From positions 1-16,439 of the forward strand of contig URKT01000046.1 of the NCBI GenBank assembly GCA_900548495.1: a DNA stretch of 16,439 nt, written 5' to 3'. Below the pieces are notes generated by a model. That model was not told where the DNA came from. It ran no database searches and worked only from the letters and a program-made list of their open reading frames with translations. This stretch comes from an uncultured Collinsella sp. Lineage in GTDB: Bacteria > Actinomycetota > Coriobacteriia > Coriobacteriales > Coriobacteriaceae. Both the position numbers and the translations under genes were made by a program. Positions 14,069 through 16,439 of this stretch are shown here, in pieces. How positions within the stretch are numbered: position 1 is the first letter of the stretch; each line of letters begins with the position of its first letter.

Positions 14069-14698
14069 ATGCACGAACGCAAGGGCTTCTGGGACAAGAA
14101 TGCCGGTCGGTACGACCGTTTCATGCGAAAGGACCGGGCGGCGTATGAGAAGATGCATGAGCTGATCAGGCCGGTGGTGAAAGCAAAAACCGTGCTGGAG
14201 GTTGCCACCGGCACGGGGCTTATCGCAAAGAGCATCGTGAATGCGGCGGCGCACATCGAGGCTACGGACGCTTCTGCAAAGATGATCCTTGAAGCGAAAC
14301 GGGGCAATCAATCCGCAAAGCTGCACTTTTCCGTACAAGATATGTTCCGCCTGCCCTATGCACAGAAGTCCTTCGAAGTGGTGATCGCGTCCAACGCGCT
14401 TCACATAGTGCCGCATCCGGAAAAGGCACTGCAAGAAATCAGGCGGGTACTGAAGGACGACGGCGTGCTCATCGCGCCAACCTTCACCCACGCGGGGAAC
14501 TCGGTTTCCGGCAAGGCAAAAGCCTTTTTCATGAGTATGGCGGGATTCCCCCTCCACAGCAGGTGGACAAGCGAGGAATACCTGCGTTTCCTGCGTCAAA
14601 ACGGCTGGGCGGTGCAGAAAAGCGCGGTGCTAAAGGCCTCGTTCCCATTGACCTATGCGGAATGCACGAAATCGGAGGGGCCAGATGTCGTTCTTTGA
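14069..14698 (+). CDS. class I SAM-dependent methyltransferase (UbiE/Methyltransf_11-like)
   Basis: Rossmann-fold methyltransferase of 209 residues. SAM motif I is VLEVATGTG (42-50), the ribose-binding acid is Asp67 in EATDAS, motif II lies near VQDMFRLPY (89-97), and IASNALHIVPHPEKALQEI (106-124) is motif III. I chose ATG 14069; GGGGG eight bases upstream is a modest ribosome site, and the in-frame TTG at 14054 would overlap it. First gene downstream of the iron box. Its end overlaps the next gene by 14 bases, which points to coupled translation. Substrate unknown. Confidence 0.9.
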   Translation: MHERKGFWDKNAGRYDRFMRKDRAAYEKMHELIRPVVKAKTVLEVATGTGLIAKSIVNAAAHIEATDASAKMILEAKRGNQSAKLHFSVQDMFRLPYAQKSFEVVIASNALHIVPHPEKALQEIRRVLKDDGVLIAPTFTHAGNSVSGKAKAFFMSMAGFPLHSRWTSEEYLRFLRQNGWAVQKSAVLKASFPLTYAECTKSEGPDVVL

Positions 14699-15290
14699 AA
14701 ACACCCGCAAGCGCGTGGGCCTCGGCGGAAAACTTATGGTTGCCATGATGAATCTGGGCCACAGCCCTGTGGCGCGGTGGGGACTTCGATTTCTACAACT
14801 TGCGCCAAATGCCAAGGTGCTGGATTGCGGCTGCGGCGGTGGGGCGAACATAAAACGGCTGCTGGAAAAATGCCCGCATGGCGTCGTCAAGGGCATCGAC
14901 TATTCGCCCGTCAGCGTGGAGAAGGCTAGAAAGCTCAACCGAACTGCAATTCAGGAGGGGCGTTGCGCCGTTCTGCAAGGCAGTGTGGTGGATATGGCGT
15001 TGCAGGATAGCTACTTCGATGCTGTCACGGCCTTTGAGACCGTCTATTTTTGGCCTGATTTGCCCCGATGCTTCCGTGGGGTCTGGCGGACGCTGAAGCC
15101 AGGCGGGACAATTCTTATCTGCAACGAGAGCAATGGCGATACGGACAAGGACGAGAGGTGGACGCAGGTCATCGGCGGCATGACCATCTACAAGGACATT
15201 GAATTAAAGGAGTGTCTGGAGCAGGCTGGTTTTCACGAGGTGCAGATACGCAAAAAGAAAAGGTGGCTCTGCGTCACGGCGCGGAAGTAA
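14685..15290 (+). CDS. class I SAM-dependent methyltransferase, second of three
   Basis: Methyltransferase of 201 residues. An N-terminal helix pair precedes SAM motif I, VLDCGCGGG (45-53). The ribose-binding acid is Asp72 in KGIDYSP, and AFETVYFWPDLPRCFRGVWR (116-135) followed by LKPGGTILICNE (137-148) is the usual core ending. The start ATG at 14685 lies within the previous gene, with GGAGGGG (14674-14680) four bases before it; longer in-frame starts would lack a site. It shares only the general fold with its neighbour, so the two probably act in sequence on one compound or on different positions of it. Substrate unknown. Confidence 0.9.
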   Translation: MSFFENTRKRVGLGGKLMVAMMNLGHSPVARWGLRFLQLAPNAKVLDCGCGGGANIKRLLEKCPHGVVKGIDYSPVSVEKARKLNRTAIQEGRCAVLQGSVVDMALQDSYFDAVTAFETVYFWPDLPRCFRGVWRTLKPGGTILICNESNGDTDKDERWTQVIGGMTIYKDIELKECLEQAGFHEVQIRKKKRWLCVTARK

Positions 15291-15328
15291 GGGCATCAAG
15301 CACGGGCATTTTTGCATCCATCCTGCAC

Positions 15329-15394
15329 ATGGCGATAGGCATGACGGTCATAGCGGCTGTGCTGGCGGCAATTATGACAGTATTTATTCGCTGA
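15329..15394 (+). CDS. possible tiny membrane peptide
   Basis: A 21-codon frame reads MAIGMTVIAAVLAAIMTVFI plus a final Arg, nearly all hydrophobic and long enough to cross the membrane once. It fills the only gap (115 bases) in the methyltransferase operon and ends 11 bases before the next gene. No ribosome site lies close to this ATG; the same frame stays open upstream (STGIFASILH), so an unusual earlier start is possible, with AAGG at 15288-15291. Chance is not excluded, but the amphipathic-free composition is peptide-like. Confidence 0.4.
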   Translation: MAIGMTVIAAVLAAIMTVFIR

Positions 15395-15405
15395 GGAAGA
15401 AACCT

Positions 15406-16236
15406 ATGAAATGTAAAATTGAGAAAAACACCGTGCAGGAGACGCTGATCCTCCCGCTGTATTCCCGGAAGCTGTGTACGGAGCTGTACCCGAACCTTTA
15501 CAGGGATGAAACAGCGGTTCGTCTGCTCGACCAGATCGACTACGACTTTTCAGAGGCAGAGAAAGGCTCCCGCAGCCTGATGCAGCGTTTTGGTGCGCTG
15601 GAGGTGGCCATGCGGCAGGGTGATCTTGCTTTCGAGGTGCAGGATTACCTGAAAAGCCACCCCAATGCGGCGGTGGTCAATCTGGGCTGCGGGTTGGACA
15701 ACACCGGCAGAACCTGCGACAACGGTAGATGCAAGATCTACAATCTGGACTTCCCGGATGTGATTGCCTTGCGGCAGCAGCTACTGCCCGCCGGGGATCG
15801 AGAACAAAATATCCCCTGCGACCTGAAAGACACCGCATGGTTTAGCAAAATCGATGCCTCCGGCGGGGCGGTGTTCTTTGCCTCCGGGGTGTTCTATTAC
15901 TTTCTGACCCAGCAGGTCCGGGAACTGGTACGGGGGATGGCGGACGCTTTCCCCGGCGGTGTGCTGGTCTTTGATGCTGCCAATCGGACGGCAGTAAAGA
16001 TGATCGCAAAAACATGGCTTAAGACTGCGAAAATCAAGGATGTGGGGGCATATTTTGCGGTTTCGGATGCCGCCAAGGAAATCGGCACGTGGGACAGCCG
16101 TCTGCAGGTCACAAGTCGCGGCTATATGCTGGGCTACAACGATTTGAGGGACCCTTCTGTCAGCGGCTTTTTCCGGTTTCTCGCAAGGGTCGGTGACAAC
16201 GGGATGAAAATGCAAATCGTGAAAATAAGATTTTGA
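15406..16236 (+). CDS. LCM/TcmP-type O-methyltransferase (leucine carboxyl methyltransferase family)
   Basis: Methyltransferase of 276 residues of the LCM/TcmP family (COG3315-like), distinct from the two before it. Markers in order: TLILPLYSRKLC (13-24), the SAM loop VVNLGCGLDNT (90-100), the acid strand YNLDFPDVIALR (112-123) and ASGVFYYF (159-166). Family members methylate carboxyl or hydroxyl groups of small molecules, including polyketide precursors. GAGGAAG precedes the ATG. Third methyltransferase of the iron-box operon. Confidence 0.9.
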   Translation: MKCKIEKNTVQETLILPLYSRKLCTELYPNLYRDETAVRLLDQIDYDFSEAEKGSRSLMQRFGALEVAMRQGDLAFEVQDYLKSHPNAAVVNLGCGLDNTGRTCDNGRCKIYNLDFPDVIALRQQLLPAGDREQNIPCDLKDTAWFSKIDASGGAVFFASGVFYYFLTQQVRELVRGMADAFPGGVLVFDAANRTAVKMIAKTWLKTAKIKDVGAYFAVSDAAKEIGTWDSRLQVTSRGYMLGYNDLRDPSVSGFFRFLARVGDNGMKMQIVKIRF

Positions 16237-16246
16237 GAGACAAAAA

Positions 16247-16300
16247 ATGAAGCGCATCCACTTTGACGTTGAAGAAGACGGCTTTTACGGCGCATATTGA
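16247..16300 (+). CDS. 17-codon ORF after the methyltransferases
   Basis: ATG at 16247 opens MKRIHFDVEEDGFYGAY and a TGA stop. It begins 10 bases after the third methyltransferase and ends 23 bases before a terminator stem. There is no strong ribosome site, only GAGAGA a few bases upstream. The text looks like the start of a longer protein cut short, so it may be a truncated gene, a short peptide or chance. I do not recognise it. Confidence 0.3.
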   Translation: MKRIHFDVEEDGFYGAY

Positions 16301-16323
16301 GCGTGCAAGGACACACATACAGC

Positions 16324-16377
16324 AGCGGGCACGGATTCGATTGAAACCGTGCCCGCTATCTTATGCTATATTATTTT
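16324..16377 (+). terminator. rho-independent-like terminator of the methyltransferase operon
   Basis: AGCGGGCACGG (16324-16334) pairs perfectly with CCGTGCCCGCT (16347-16357); inside, TTC/GAA extends the stem to a GATT tetraloop past one A-A mismatch. The tail ATCTTATGC is T-poor, but TATTATTTTTT follows by 16379. Confidence 0.7.
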
Positions 16378-16397
16378 TTCGAACGTCTGTTCTATTC

Positions 16398-16439
16398 CTG
16401 TCTCTTATACACATCTCCGAGCCCACGAGACATGCGCAG
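16398..16439 (-). other. Illumina Nextera adapter (technical sequence), reverse complement
   Basis: CTGTCTCTTATACACATCT (16398-16416) is the Tn5 mosaic end, CCGAGCCCACGAGAC (16417-16431) the adapter and ATGCGCAG (16432-16439) the index. It is the mirror image of 6-47, so the same library adapter caps both ends. Confidence 0.98.

Overview
The genuine insert (about positions 48-16397) looks like a chromosomal piece of a high-GC gut actinobacterium of the class Coriobacteriia, most like Collinsella. That rests on the G/C-ending codons, strong AGGAGG-type ribosome sites, an actinobacterial-type DtxR/IdeR box and protein style; it is inference, not a search result. Both outer ends are not biological: 1-47 and 16398-16439 are Illumina Nextera transposon adapters carrying the same i7 index, so gene content stops at technical ends.

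Layout. (1) 211-4494, +: a two-gene operon for a type IIA DNA topoisomerase (GyrB/ParE-like then GyrA/ParC-like), closed by a strong terminator. (2) 4678-5835, +: an AAA ATPase with a C-terminal winged helix, preceded by a regular six-copy GCAAAA array that runs into its ribosome site. (3) 5945-6475, -: a flavodoxin-fold FMN reductase. (4) 6621-8359, -: an operon encoding a carboxymuconolactone decarboxylase-cupin fusion and an alpha/beta hydrolase. It is divergent from a MerR-family regulator (8634-9074, +) that resembles AdhR/NmlR carbonyl sensors, with an AdhR-like operator inside the operon's promoter. (5) 9304-13551: a LysR regulator (-) divergent from an aldo/keto reductase (+), then a flavodoxin remnant, a second aldo/keto reductase and a YqhD-like iron/zinc alcohol dehydrogenase, closed by a terminator. 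(6) 13633-14068: a gene-free, hairpin-rich stretch ending in a DtxR/IdeR-like iron box over an extended -10 promoter. (7) 14069-16236, +: three SAM-dependent methyltransferases of different subfamilies with a tiny hydrophobic ORF between the last two, then a 17-codon ORF and a terminator.

Working model. Regions 3-5 read as a redox/carbonyl-stress island: two regulators of families that sense small electrophiles or metabolites, two NADPH-type aldo/keto reductases, an aldehyde reductase, an FMN reductase and a CMD-cupin protein. The aldo/keto reductase plus YqhD-like pair recalls the E. coli yqhD-dkgA aldehyde-detoxification operon, in reverse gene order. Region 7 is probably a separate iron-responsive methyltransferase operon whose substrate cannot be read from sequence. 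The most distinctive signals are the GCAAAA array, the AdhR-like circuit and the iron box in front of a methyltransferase trio.
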